Shown here: positions 33,301 through 45,300 of the stretch, piece by piece
Layout: the number at the start of each line of letters is the position of its first letter
Position numbering within the stretch: the stretch's first letter is position 1
Assembly (NCBI RefSeq): GCF_011386835.1
Contig: NC_088795.1
Span: forward strand, 15,481,441 to 15,545,440
Reading direction: 5' to 3'
Origin: Chrysemys picta bellii
Lineage: Eukaryota > Chordata > Testudines > Emydidae
DNA length: 64,000 bases
Notes under the pieces: model-generated
Seen by the model: the letters and a program-made list of their open reading frames with translations, nothing else
Told to the model about the DNA's origin: nothing
Database searches by the model: none
Made by a program: the position numbers and the translations under genes

Positions 33301-36300
33301 ATTCATGCCATTATTTTCTGACTCTCTCTTCTAACAAAAGCTTCCACTTGTCATCCAGTTTGCTTTCATCAAGGTCCCTGCCTAAGTCAGATAACTCGGA
33401 AAGAAATGATTTTGTAGAATCAGAGTTAAATGGAAGATGTAGAATTGAGTATCCCCAGCAGATTGATGATACTGCAGCTCAGAAACTTCTCTCTCTCACT
33501 GTATGATTTGCATAATGGATAGGAGTGTGACAGAATGCAACTCATTGTGACCCTTCATATGTGAGCACCTGGGGGAGGACAAGTAGTTTCCCCAGAATCT
33601 ACCCACCAGGACCCCTGTGAGAAGAAAGTATGAAGCTATGTAATTTCTTTTTTTATAAAAACTAAACATGACTTTATAATAGCTCATGTAAGCAAGCCAT
33701 TAATATCTCATCAATGGTATTAAAAGCTGTTGACAGATCACTAGATGATATTGACGGTTTCTGTTCAGTACTGAGATTTGAAAGTAAACTAATTGGATCA
33801 CGTGTAGAGAATGAATGAGTAATTTCCAAACATCTTTTCAAGTAAAGGTTTCTTCAGTATTTGTTTAATGGTAGCTTGTTTACCTCAAGGAAGTTATTAA
33901 CAATCATCTTTACTAGTGCACTAAAACTTTCTCCACTTTTTCTTTAAAGGATAAGGCTCCATCTAGCAGATGGCTGGTTGCTTCATCCTGATCATGGAGA
34001 AAGAAAGCAAAAAACGGAGTGAAAACTACCCAGCATAAATTGTTAACATTTCCTGTCTCACTGTAACACTGTTCTCTAGATTTGGTGAGATCATGGCAAA
34101 GATTTTGTTGCCACTCCTTACTGGGACCTGATTAAAATTTGTGAATTAGGGCGAGAGCTTCCACTAAAGATCCCCAGAGCCACCTATCTCTAAACTTCAC
34201 TAGTTTTTAAACAGTTGTTCTCATCTGATAGTTTCATGTTTAACTCACAAGTGAGTTGGTTTTTCATTCAGTGCATACGGCTGTGCTGGCGAAATCATTC
34301 TACTGTTGATGACATTGAAGTAATAACAGAATGGTTGCTAGTACATACGTTTTATCTGGGCTGTCTTTTTTTTTTTACAGAAAGCAGAAGAAATTAAAAT
34401 AGCAAAAGAAAATGGAGCTGCTTTTGCAGGAGGGACTGAATTAATCGAAAAGGTATTTTTTTTTTATATTAGTGTAAATTGCATTTTTCACTTTACAAAA
34501 ACTCTTGTCAAGGCTGGGAAGCTTTACCCTTGTAAGTTTCAGTGGTCTAAACTGAGGTGAGACAAACGATGGTGTTAAACTCATTCTAGTTTACTGACAT
34601 GTAAGTAGATGTAACAAATGCTCTGATAAGGAAGGAGAATGGGGTTGTAAGAAGAAAAGCAATGGGAATAGGTTATAAGATGTAAGATAAAACAGGTCTG
34701 CCCTCCTTTACCTTAGTTTTCTATTGGTCGCTTTAAAGGAGTTGTTTTCAACCTTTCATTTGCGGATCCCTAAATAATTTCAAATGGAGGTGCATAGTCT
34801 GCAGAGCCCCAGGGATCCGTGGACCACAGGTTGAAAACCACTGTTCTATGGTAATAGCAATCTTTTGCAGACCCCTTAGACATCGTCTGCAGACCCCAGG
34901 TTGAAAACCACTGTTTTAAAGGAAGCTTGCTGGGTGGGTTTTTTTTAGCCTTTTCTGGCAACGAAAATAAAGCCTATTTTATTTTTTACAATTTTAAAAA
35001 ATTACTTATGGAGTGTAATTTTCCATTGCTCTCTAAAGCTTACAAGCGAGTATATTTAGATCTTCGTTTTAGATTCTCTTGTGGTTAGCTTTAAGAATGT
35101 GATCTTTCTAAAAACTATAAAGTTGGTTCCAAGAACTCTTTAAAGTGGGGACTTTGTCTTCCCTAGTACAGAACCTAGCACACTGCATTGGTCATATTGC
35201 CAAATGTTTAAAGTCTGATGGCTGAGAAACACAAGAGACAGAAGGCTTTTTCTTTCCTGAGGGTATTTTTTTTTTTTTAATTCTGAGCATTTTTTTTTTC
35301 AAAAATAAATATTACTTATACTTATCTCTCTGTATATTGCAAACTTTCACGTAATTATTCTGACTTTTTTAATTTCAGATTTTGGATGATGAAATCAATG
35401 CAGATTTTTACATAGCCGTTCCTGAAATAATAGCAAAGCTGCTACCTTTAAAAAACAAACTAAGAAAAAAATTTCCAAAGACTAACAGAAGTAAGGCATT
35501 TTCATTAAATATTTAATATATATAAAATAATATTTAATCACATTAATGTATTAATATTAAATAATAAGCCCTTGAGCAGGAGCTTTCTCTTGAAACAATT
35601 TAATCTTGTGATCTTGAATCAGCCTGTTAATTTAGGAAATGAAGCTGTGTAAAATGTATATCTGGAATGAAGTCTTTTACTGACTGGTGAGAGGATCTTT
35701 ACCGAGTTTGATTGTGATTTGAGACCAATATGATCTTTGAAAAATCTGGTACTGTGAGCCAGTTCTTCAGTTTAAATGAACTTGAATTTAGAGTCAAGCT
35801 CTATTTGCGTAAACTTATGGGAACTATTCATATGCAAGAAACCACTTATAGTGAGAGATCTACTTAGAGAAATACATGCAAAGTCACATACTTTGAAACA
35901 TACATGTTGCAAAGAACTGAAATATGCTTATAATAAACTTCTGCTTATAGCAAAGTTCTGTGGGGGAAAATGGTTTCACTAAAACAGTGAAAAATGTGCG
36001 TAAATTTTGTGTAGTCACTTGCACCACAACTTGCCAGTTATTTATATGTTTTGTCCACTTTTTAACCACATTTGAATGGCATCTGTCTTTAACCTATTTC
36101 TCTTTCACAATTAGTTTCTTCATGATGCTATAAATATTCTCTCTCTTGGTATCAGATCTCCCACAACAACAAACATCATTCTTTAAAATATCTTTCTCTG
36201 TTTTTTGACCTTCCTTTGTTTCCAAATGATCTTAATTTGTTACTTCTAACATGATCCAAATTAAAATCCTGCTGCTGTTCAAGCATTTGGTTTTTTTCTT

Positions 36301-39300
36301 GCTAACATTGTTATGCGCGGAGAGTTTCAATCAAGAACTTTTCCTCATCTTTAGTGTTTTCTTCCCTCCCACAACTGTCTGCACAATGTATTTACAAGCA
36401 GGCAGACAACATCTGTGCTCTTTAAACATTTGGAGCAAACGACTGCCCTGTCAAAAATGTAACAGACCTCTACAGATGTGCATTCGAACACATTGAAGCC
36501 TATATTGTGGCCTTCAGAGATTATTCAGTTTCTAGTTTAGCAACACCTGATTTCTGCTTCAGCCAACAAAAAACATGGGTAAAATAGAGTTTACATTTCA
36601 AACAAGCACGTGACATTATAAGCCAAATAGGCCCTTGCCGCTCAGCTGTTTTTTTTCTCTTCTTGTTACTGAGGGGAATGGGTGTATCTATCTTGGCTGG
36701 ATTGAGTCAGCACATTGTCTAAAACGTCTAATACTGTCGCTTACTAACTATATTTTGATCATCTTGTGATATTTTAAAAATATACAGGTTTGTTTTGTTC
36801 TGTTTAATTTCAGTTTAGAAATATATTTTCCAAACCAGATCTCTAACTGCTGTAATGCGGCTGTGTTGCAAGAGACTTCATTTTTATAAAGCTTTACTAC
36901 AGGCTTTTCAACTTAAACTATCTTGACATATTTCTTGCAGATAAATTACATCCTGTTATAGAAATATTCATGTGCAGTAATTAGTGATTAAAAGTACATA
37001 GGCTCCTAAAACAACTCAGTCTAACCTAGGGATGTAAAGGTATAGAATTGGGGTCCATTGGGGGCCCTGACTCTGTCCTCAGCATCTTGCAGGTGTGTCA
37101 AGGAGGATGATGGTTTCTTGTCTCGATTACCTTTAGAGCGAACACTTCTAACTCTCATTTTGGTTGTACTAGATGTACGGACGCTAATACTTTCTTCCAC
37201 TTTTCGTTTTTCTAATTAGATTCTCTGGGCCGTGACATTCCAAAAATGCTGGAACTCTTTAAAGCGGGCCATGAGTATGTGGTAGAAGAGGAGAATCTTA
37301 TTGAGACAAGAATAGCAACGGTATGCTCTACAAAGAATTTTTTAGCAAATAATTCATGTACTTCCCTTTATTATTTAGTGCAGTAGTTAATAATTTACTG
37401 AAAGATACACAGTATGCCCTTGGTAACCTGTATGTTTTGTAGCTTTTTAGGAATGTGGTTCACTAACCAGTTAACTAAATACATTGTGCTGTTGAATGAT
37501 TTTAAGTTAGAGCAGTTCCTGTAAATCATTAAACCTCTGCTAATATAAAAGTTTTCCTATTTTAAAAAATTAGGAAAGCAAGCTATGCCTAGCACACCGA
37601 GAAATGAAAGTTGTCAGAAATAGTCTTGTGATGCATGACAATTTGCCACCATCTTGTAATGGACAGTAATGCTAAACGAAAGCATGGGATAAAACTCAAA
37701 TATTACTGGAACCTCTATTCCAGACAGATTATTGGGAGTGGTGTTTAATTTTAATACTTCAGTATCATGCCATTTAAGATTTTGCACTTGAACTTTTTCA
37801 GTTCCTTCACAGGAGAACAAGCTCACATTAATTCATATTTTGACTTTCTGGGTCCCTGATCATTTTGCTTTTTCTTAGTTTTAATCTCCAGGGTGTTTTC
37901 TGTTGGTGTAAAAATGTTCTGCCTATTTGTATAGGCAGATCCAGAAGTACTTGCTGCATATATCTTAATAAGTTGTATAGGCTTTTTATTGCATTTAAAG
38001 TCCTATCTATATGACCACATTTTAAAAAAGTTCGTTAGTTTTGGATAATATCTGCCACATGATATAGTACATTTGTATATTGAATACTGCATGTTTTTTA
38101 AACCTGATTTCTCGTGCTATAGTATCTTTATAATCTTTCATTTCCCCCCTCCCTTTTCAATGTTGCTTTCCTTATCTCTTCGTCTGCTACCTTTCCTGCT
38201 CTGGGTTCTGTGTTTCTGTTCTGTACTTGTTTCTCTCCTCAAGACACTCCCTCTTTCTCCCCCCTCCCTATTTTTTCCCCTTTCTCCTTAGCTGTCTGCC
38301 CTGCCTGACTCTGCTTTGCTTTGTGTACTGATGCCAGCAAAATGAAATTTACAAGCTTCCTAATTCCTGAAGCTTTTTCTGGTAGTGTTTCAAGGATCAA
38401 GAATCTTGCAAAGTCTAATTAGAGGGTTCTGCATCTCAGCCAGGATTTGATCCTCCTCCTAATATTTGAAACTGAAGTTCCATGAACATTTTCCTCGTGA
38501 GACATATTGCAAGTTTCATAGAAGCTGAAAATTCCCTTTACGTTCAACAGTTTTTCTAAAATCTTAGGTCAGCGCTCAGAACAGTTTACCATGTCTTGTA
38601 CAAAGTATGGGTCAGATTGTGAGTTCCTCTGGAGAAGGGGCACAGAGGGGTGAATGACCTGGGAAACACATTTGTATTGTAGTGGTGCCGAGGAACCCTC
38701 ATCAGGGCCTCGTTGTGCTAGGTACTGTACAAACTCACAACACAAAGATGACCCAAGGAACTTACAATCTAAATACAAGACGAGAGACAACAGGTGGATA
38801 CAGAAGGCAGACTGGGGAATTTCAAGGGAACAGAGAGAGAATTGAAAACTGTGTGGAATTTGGGACTCGAGGAGTTTGTAGGGAACAAACCCCCTCCCCC
38901 CCCCAATCCCTATGGATCCCAGATATATGGAAATCTCCACACTAATCATTGCTTGTCCTCTCTTCTCTGATGCACATTTGCTGCAGAGCTCCTGTATGAG
39001 CCTTGCAGCTGTTTCCCCGGAGGCTACTAAACAGCTGCTGTTGTGGGGATCCAGAAGCAATTAGTGAAACTCCAAACCTAAGTAACTCTCACTCAGGCTT
39101 CTGTGCAGTAGTCCAAATGATCAGCAGGAGACTGTGATTGGTGTCCAGCCCTCTGCTCTGCCCCTAGCCGTACCCTGAAACCTCACAGAATCTCTTCCAT
39201 GTGGAGCGCCAGGAGAGGGCCCATCAGTTGGACGCCGAGAAAGTGACAGTGCTCCCTGTAACAGGGTGACAAGATCTAGGACCCTGCATAGAAATTCAGA

Positions 39301-42300
39301 GCTCTTCTCCTGAATTCTCCTAGTCTCCGGTGCGAGAATCCTGCTTAGAGAAGAGTACGTTCTGCTGACTCTCACTACGTAACACCGGTCCTTACTAGAG
39401 TAGCATTGAGGTTTTGTCTATGCTAGGCTTTCTTTTCCTGAAACATTTCCCAGTGTTGCTAACACTAATGCAGCTCCACAGGTAGGAAAGCTAGTTCAGA
39501 CAAGACTGTGGGAGCTTGCTGGCATTTTTACCGCCGTGTCGTGTAGACCTGCTCATTAGTAAATAAAGAACTGTTAAATTTAAATCTTGTGAGTGATAAC
39601 ATAATTACAAACTGCAGTAAAGGGTAAAGCTGCATTGCAGTACTTCCAAATAACAACAGCACAATACTTCCAGCCCACCTTTCAGCCAAGGTGGCCTTTC
39701 TCAAAGAGAAAGTGTAAAAGACTCTCTGCAGTGTTACTATCTTAAATTGTCCATTAATCTGGTCTGACCTATTGTTCGATGTCAGACCTCTTTTCCACCC
39801 AAGTCAGCAGTTGTGATGTTTTCCAGTCTAATAAATGAGACGTTTGAGAGGAGCTAGAGAAGTGATGACAGCTGTGTTCAGTTCGCAAAATCTAGAGTGA
39901 TGGAACCTGAGATGGAGAAATCGTGTGTTCCCATTTTCCTCCATCTCCCAAAAGGACCCATTTAGCAACCATAATCCTTCCAGCTGCAGGGGATAAAATG
40001 GGACTATATTTGGATGGTTTAAAACTGTTCTTTAAGATGGATTTGTTGCTGTTGATAATACAAAACATTTCCCTTTCTCCAAAGCTGTGTTTGTTGCATT
40101 CACAAAATTCTCAGCCTTTCTGACCTAGTGAATGAGACCAGGAATTTAACTCAGGTCTCCTTTCATCTATGCAGAGAGCTTCCAGAGAGTTGTCTTGGAG
40201 ACAGGAGCAGTCTCTGCACAGTATATTTTGCAGAGTTTAATTTCCTTGAAATAGAAAGTTAGAAATGGCCTGTTCCGAAGAATATAGTTGTTACAGCAGC
40301 ATCTTTTCACTGGTATGATTAAAGAGCTTATAGCTATTTTCATTGGTTTATAACTAAACAGTAAAAATTTAAATAAAAATGAGTACAAATAAAAAATAAG
40401 TGTAAATGACATTAGTTGTAAAAGCCAACATATAAAAGGAAATAGTTAAGTCTGGAAACCTGAGATCCTTGCTTCCACTTTAAATGCATTCTGTTTTTTT
40501 CTTCCCACAGTAACACGACTTAAGGCCAGAAGTTAGTGCTTTTTTTTAAATCGTAGATATTTTGTTTTATGAACTTGTAAAAACCCAGCCGTTCCATTTT
40601 GTGTGTTGGCAAGACAAATCCAGGGTAATTTTGTTATGTTGTCTTGTCTTTGGTAAGACAGAAAACGAATAGACTTAACAATGAATTTTAGTACCTGGTC
40701 GAGCTGTTCTTTCTTTCAGGCCTCAAATGTAAGGGCTGTCTTCACATGGAGTTATTCTGGAAAGCTATTCCTGAATAACTCTATGTGTGGACAATCTCAG
40801 CCCAATATAAGGGTGCCTTATTCCTGTTTAACTTAGGGCAGGTCTACACTACCCGCCGGATCGGTGGGTAACAATTGATCTACCAGGGGTCGATTTATCG
40901 CGTCTAGTCTAGACGCGATAAATCGATCCCCGAGCGCTCTCCCTGCAAGCGGAGTCGACGGGGGAGCGGCAGCAGTCGACTCAGCGCCGTGAAGACACCG
41001 CGGTAAGTCGACCTAAATACGTCGACTTCAACTACGCTATTCTCGTAGCTGAAGTTGTGTATCTTAGATCGATTTCCCACCCCCCAGGGTAGACCAGGGC
41101 TTAGCCATTGCTAAACAGGAACATGGCACCCTTATTCTGGACTGAGTGTGTCCACACATGGAGTTATTCAGGAACAGCTATTCCTGAATAACTTCATGTG
41201 TAGACAAGCCCCGAGTAGGAGAAGTAGTGAGCCTTTTAAAATTATTTAACTTCAATGGGAGTTGAAGGCACTAGCACCAAGGCTTATAGTATTTCGCCCT
41301 TGTATTTCTTATTCTTAAAGGAGTTTTGAGCTAGAACTCTTGACAGCATTAATCAGATAGCAGTTTAATTACTCATATAGAAAAAAGCAATGATGTCTCA
41401 CACAGAAGATGCTAGTGATGCCGGAAGGCTCAAATGTGCGTTAAAATAAAGTAAACAAGTACAGATGGTTGCTCTGAAAGCAGAGTTAAATGATATGATG
41501 AAATTAAAATGCTTGCAGTCTTGGGAGCATGTTGGAGCAAGGAAGACCCAAAATGAAATTGAAATAAATGTGTTAGCGTATTGAAGCATCAGGATAAAGG
41601 CCTTGTGTATTCTAGCAAACTTTCTAGTTACAATTCTTCACTGGATGGGAGCAACAATAGAGACTATAGTGTAGATAGGACTCAGACTAACCCTGTGGTG
41701 AGTGGTTAAAAACACTTGAGTCCTGTCCATATGATCGGTTTTGTCCTTGCTCTCATGGTGAATTACAGCTACAGAGTTGGCTAGCTTACTAGACAGAGGC
41801 TTCTACTAGGGTAACTGTTGTTCCATTGGTTGAGCAAGCAGCTGGCAGTGGGATGCATATACTTTGTTGAAGGCTACAAAACTACAAATGCTATTGTGGT
41901 ACAAAGCAACCGGAGCATGGCTACCCATTGCCTTACATTAATTGTAAAGGGCCAAATTGTCCCCCATTGTGGTGCTCTGTAGATATAGATAGGTACAAAA
42001 CTCACAGTTTCCACCACATTAGTGTCATTAGGTTTGTGGGGAGCATTGTTTAGTCCCAGTGATATAGGTAGTATATCTGTCCCTTTGTTTTGGGGTGACC
42101 TGCGAAGGAACAGAACCCCGGAAATGATTCCCGCCTACCCCCTAACATTTGCATGACAGCGTGGCTTCTGCAGAATCCATGCTCCTGTGTGTTCCTACTA
42201 GCTGCTGCTTTGAATCTCCTTTTCCTCTTGTCCTCCAGATGAGTGGTTCAGATCCTTGAGGAAAACAGAAAATAAGATGGTGCTAATTAAATCAGTGTTC

Positions 42301-45300
42301 TCGCGCTTGCCCATTCTCCCCCAAACACAAGTTTTCAACCAGTGGCATGACACTGAAGAGTGGCGATCGGCACTAGAGGGGCTTTCGGCTCAGGGAAAAG
42401 AGAGACATGGTTCCATTCTCTCCCCCCCCCCATTGTTTCACTCCCATCCCCCAGTGGTCTGCAGGATCGGAGTGCCCTGCACTAGTGGAAGTGAAGGGGC
42501 TGGTCCAGTTCCTGCTCTGCTTTATATAATGAGATCGTTGACTTCCACAAATAAACTCCTTTATGAGGCTATTATGCCGTGCTCCTGAAATGAAAAACAA
42601 AATCATTTACGCGTAGGTCTCTATAACGCTTACTATAAAAAAGGTGCAATTAATGTTTCATACCAAGAGGGCATTCAAGGGCCTTTGTCAATTTCAGCAT
42701 ACTGGATTGTTTCATGTGCTGAAATGAAAAGAATAAATCTGGTTTCATTTGAGTATTATATAGACACATCTAGAAGCTGTGTATCGTATTGGGATCTTGG
42801 TCACTTTCCCACCCCTAATTAGGGGGGAAATATTTACAGGGCAAAAATTGTATGGCAATTTGAACTCCATGAAGGAGTCTCAATATTCACTATGAGGTAG
42901 GGGGAAAGGACTGCGCTTAGACTTCTCCAATAGAGGCAGTATGGATAGATGAGCATTGAACTCGCATGATAAAGAATGATGTTTGTGGGAATTTCTCTTC
43001 TGTTCCTTACTTACAATGAAATTCTTAGTTGACAAATATTATGCAGACTCTCAGCTATGATATTGCATTAGAGGAAACCTATCCAGAGCCCCTTACTGTG
43101 CCACTTCTCTTTAAACCAATTATGAATAAAAATGATGGCTAAGAAAAAGAGAAATACAGCATGAGCACTAAGGACCCTACCTGAGGTCCTCACTCAGGCA
43201 GAATTCTTGTTAAATTAAATTGGAGTTCTGCCTGAGTGAGGACTTTATGACTTATTTCACAGTGACAAACTAGAAAGCTGGCCAATTTCTCACTGTACAT
43301 TAGTTGGACTGACAGGCATGATGTTGTATCAGAAGGAACCTACACTGAGAGCCCTACAGTGGGTGCTCTCTTTAAATAAAGTCTGAGTAAAAAAGCTGGA
43401 TAAGAAAAAGAAATACAGCGTCAACACTAAGGACCCTACCTGAGGTCCTCACTCAGGCAGAATTCTTGTTAAATTAAATTGGAGTTCTGCCTGAGTGAGG
43501 ACCTCAGGTAGGGTCCTTAGTGTTGACGCTGTATTTCTTTTTCTTATCCAGCTTTTTTACTCAGACTTTATTTAAAGAGAGCACCCACTGTAGGGCTCTC
43601 AGTGTAGGTTCCTTCTGATACAACATCATGCCTGTCAGTCCAACTAATGTACAGTGAGAAATTGGCCAGCTTTCTAGTTTGTCACTGTGAAATAAGTCAT
43701 AAATAATCCGACTGTTTTGGGGTGGACACTTTCTTTTTTTAAATGATTTTTAGTAGCCACTCTTGAACATTAGTAAAGTTGGGCCTGCCTTTTATTAATA
43801 AGATCACTAAAATTCTAATTATTTGAGAACTATCTTTATTTTTTTGAGGCTGAGCTCTTATTTTTCATAGGGGAAACTGCCACAGAAAAACTGAAGGCTG
43901 GAAAATGTATTGGCTAAATCGGCACTAATGCATATTTGTTCTAGACACCTCACTCAGGAAAAAGATAGCACACAATAAAATGGAAGGTGGATTGATTTGC
44001 TTTGCTGTGTTTGGCTTCGTGGTATGGATTATTGCGGGAATGTATCTTACATGCATTGCTCTCTTATATTCACAAAAAGAACAGGAGTACTTGTGGCACC
44101 TTAGAGACTAACAAATTTATTAGAGCATAAGCTTTCGTGGGCTACTGCCCACTTCAGACTAACACGGCTGCTACAGACTAACACGGCTGCTACTCTGAAC
44201 TCTTATATTCAGTTTGCTGCAAAAACAGAAATGGAGACTGAGGGCCAGGTTTTACCTTCTTCGAAACTCTTGAACGTTGTATGAAATGAATTTGACTGAA
44301 TGCGAGTTGCAACTGCAAAGAAAGAAAAGCTCTTTTCAGTGAGATGGTGCTTTGTATTTGTATTTGCCTTGTCTTTTAGAACAAAAGGCATGGGAACTCA
44401 GCCAAGTATGATGAGACTATTAAACGCTGGAGAGGAGAGGGTAATTGAACTGACTTTGTGAATTAACTATGAAGAGTAGGATGAGATAGCTATGTCTCAG
44501 ACTTTTTGGGGCAGGGGGAGCAGACAGGGAAGTCAGTCCCCTCTGGTTGGATTATATCATTTAATTTAGCACCAAAGAGGACTGGACCCTACATATACAT
44601 ATAGCTTTGTTTTTAGTGGGCTGTTCCATTTATTCTTTTTCCTTAATAAGCAACATATTACTGTGTTTCTAAGAGCACCCCATATTTACCAACCACATCC
44701 TCCACAAACTATATCACAGCCTGTAAAATTGTGACATGGGTTAAATAAATAGGGTTAGAGGGTTTGGGGTGTTTTTTGTTTTTATTTTTTTGCTTGTGGA
44801 GCACAGGCATGACAGTTCATAGTAGGTCCTTTGGACAGGAAACCTGAAAATGGATATTTACAGGAGAGATGTCAATTTTATTAATTTAACTAAAGACTTT
44901 ATTGAGAGAGTGTTTCATAAATGAAACAAAATGGCAAATTTCACTCCAGTGCAAGAAATTTAATGGAAATAGACATATTTTTTGCTACAGGTTTTGTCAA
45001 TCAAAATTCTTGCAAGCATTTAAGTTTGTAAAATAAATTCTAAGTGAAGATCTAATATTTCATGTTAATGTTAAATTATATAGTATGCACAGCCAAGCTT
45101 TTCCTCTTCAAGAATAATTGGACAACCTATTTGCTAACAAGGCACTAAAATTGGAATGCATTCATAAAGTGCTATAGACTTTGAAGCAGTTGCGAAACTG
45201 TTTGTTTTCCTCGTGTCCCATAAAAATCAGACGGTAGTTCCCTCAGCCTTAATGTAAAACAAATGCATTTTCGTGTACTGTTATGCTTCTGTAAATTGCA

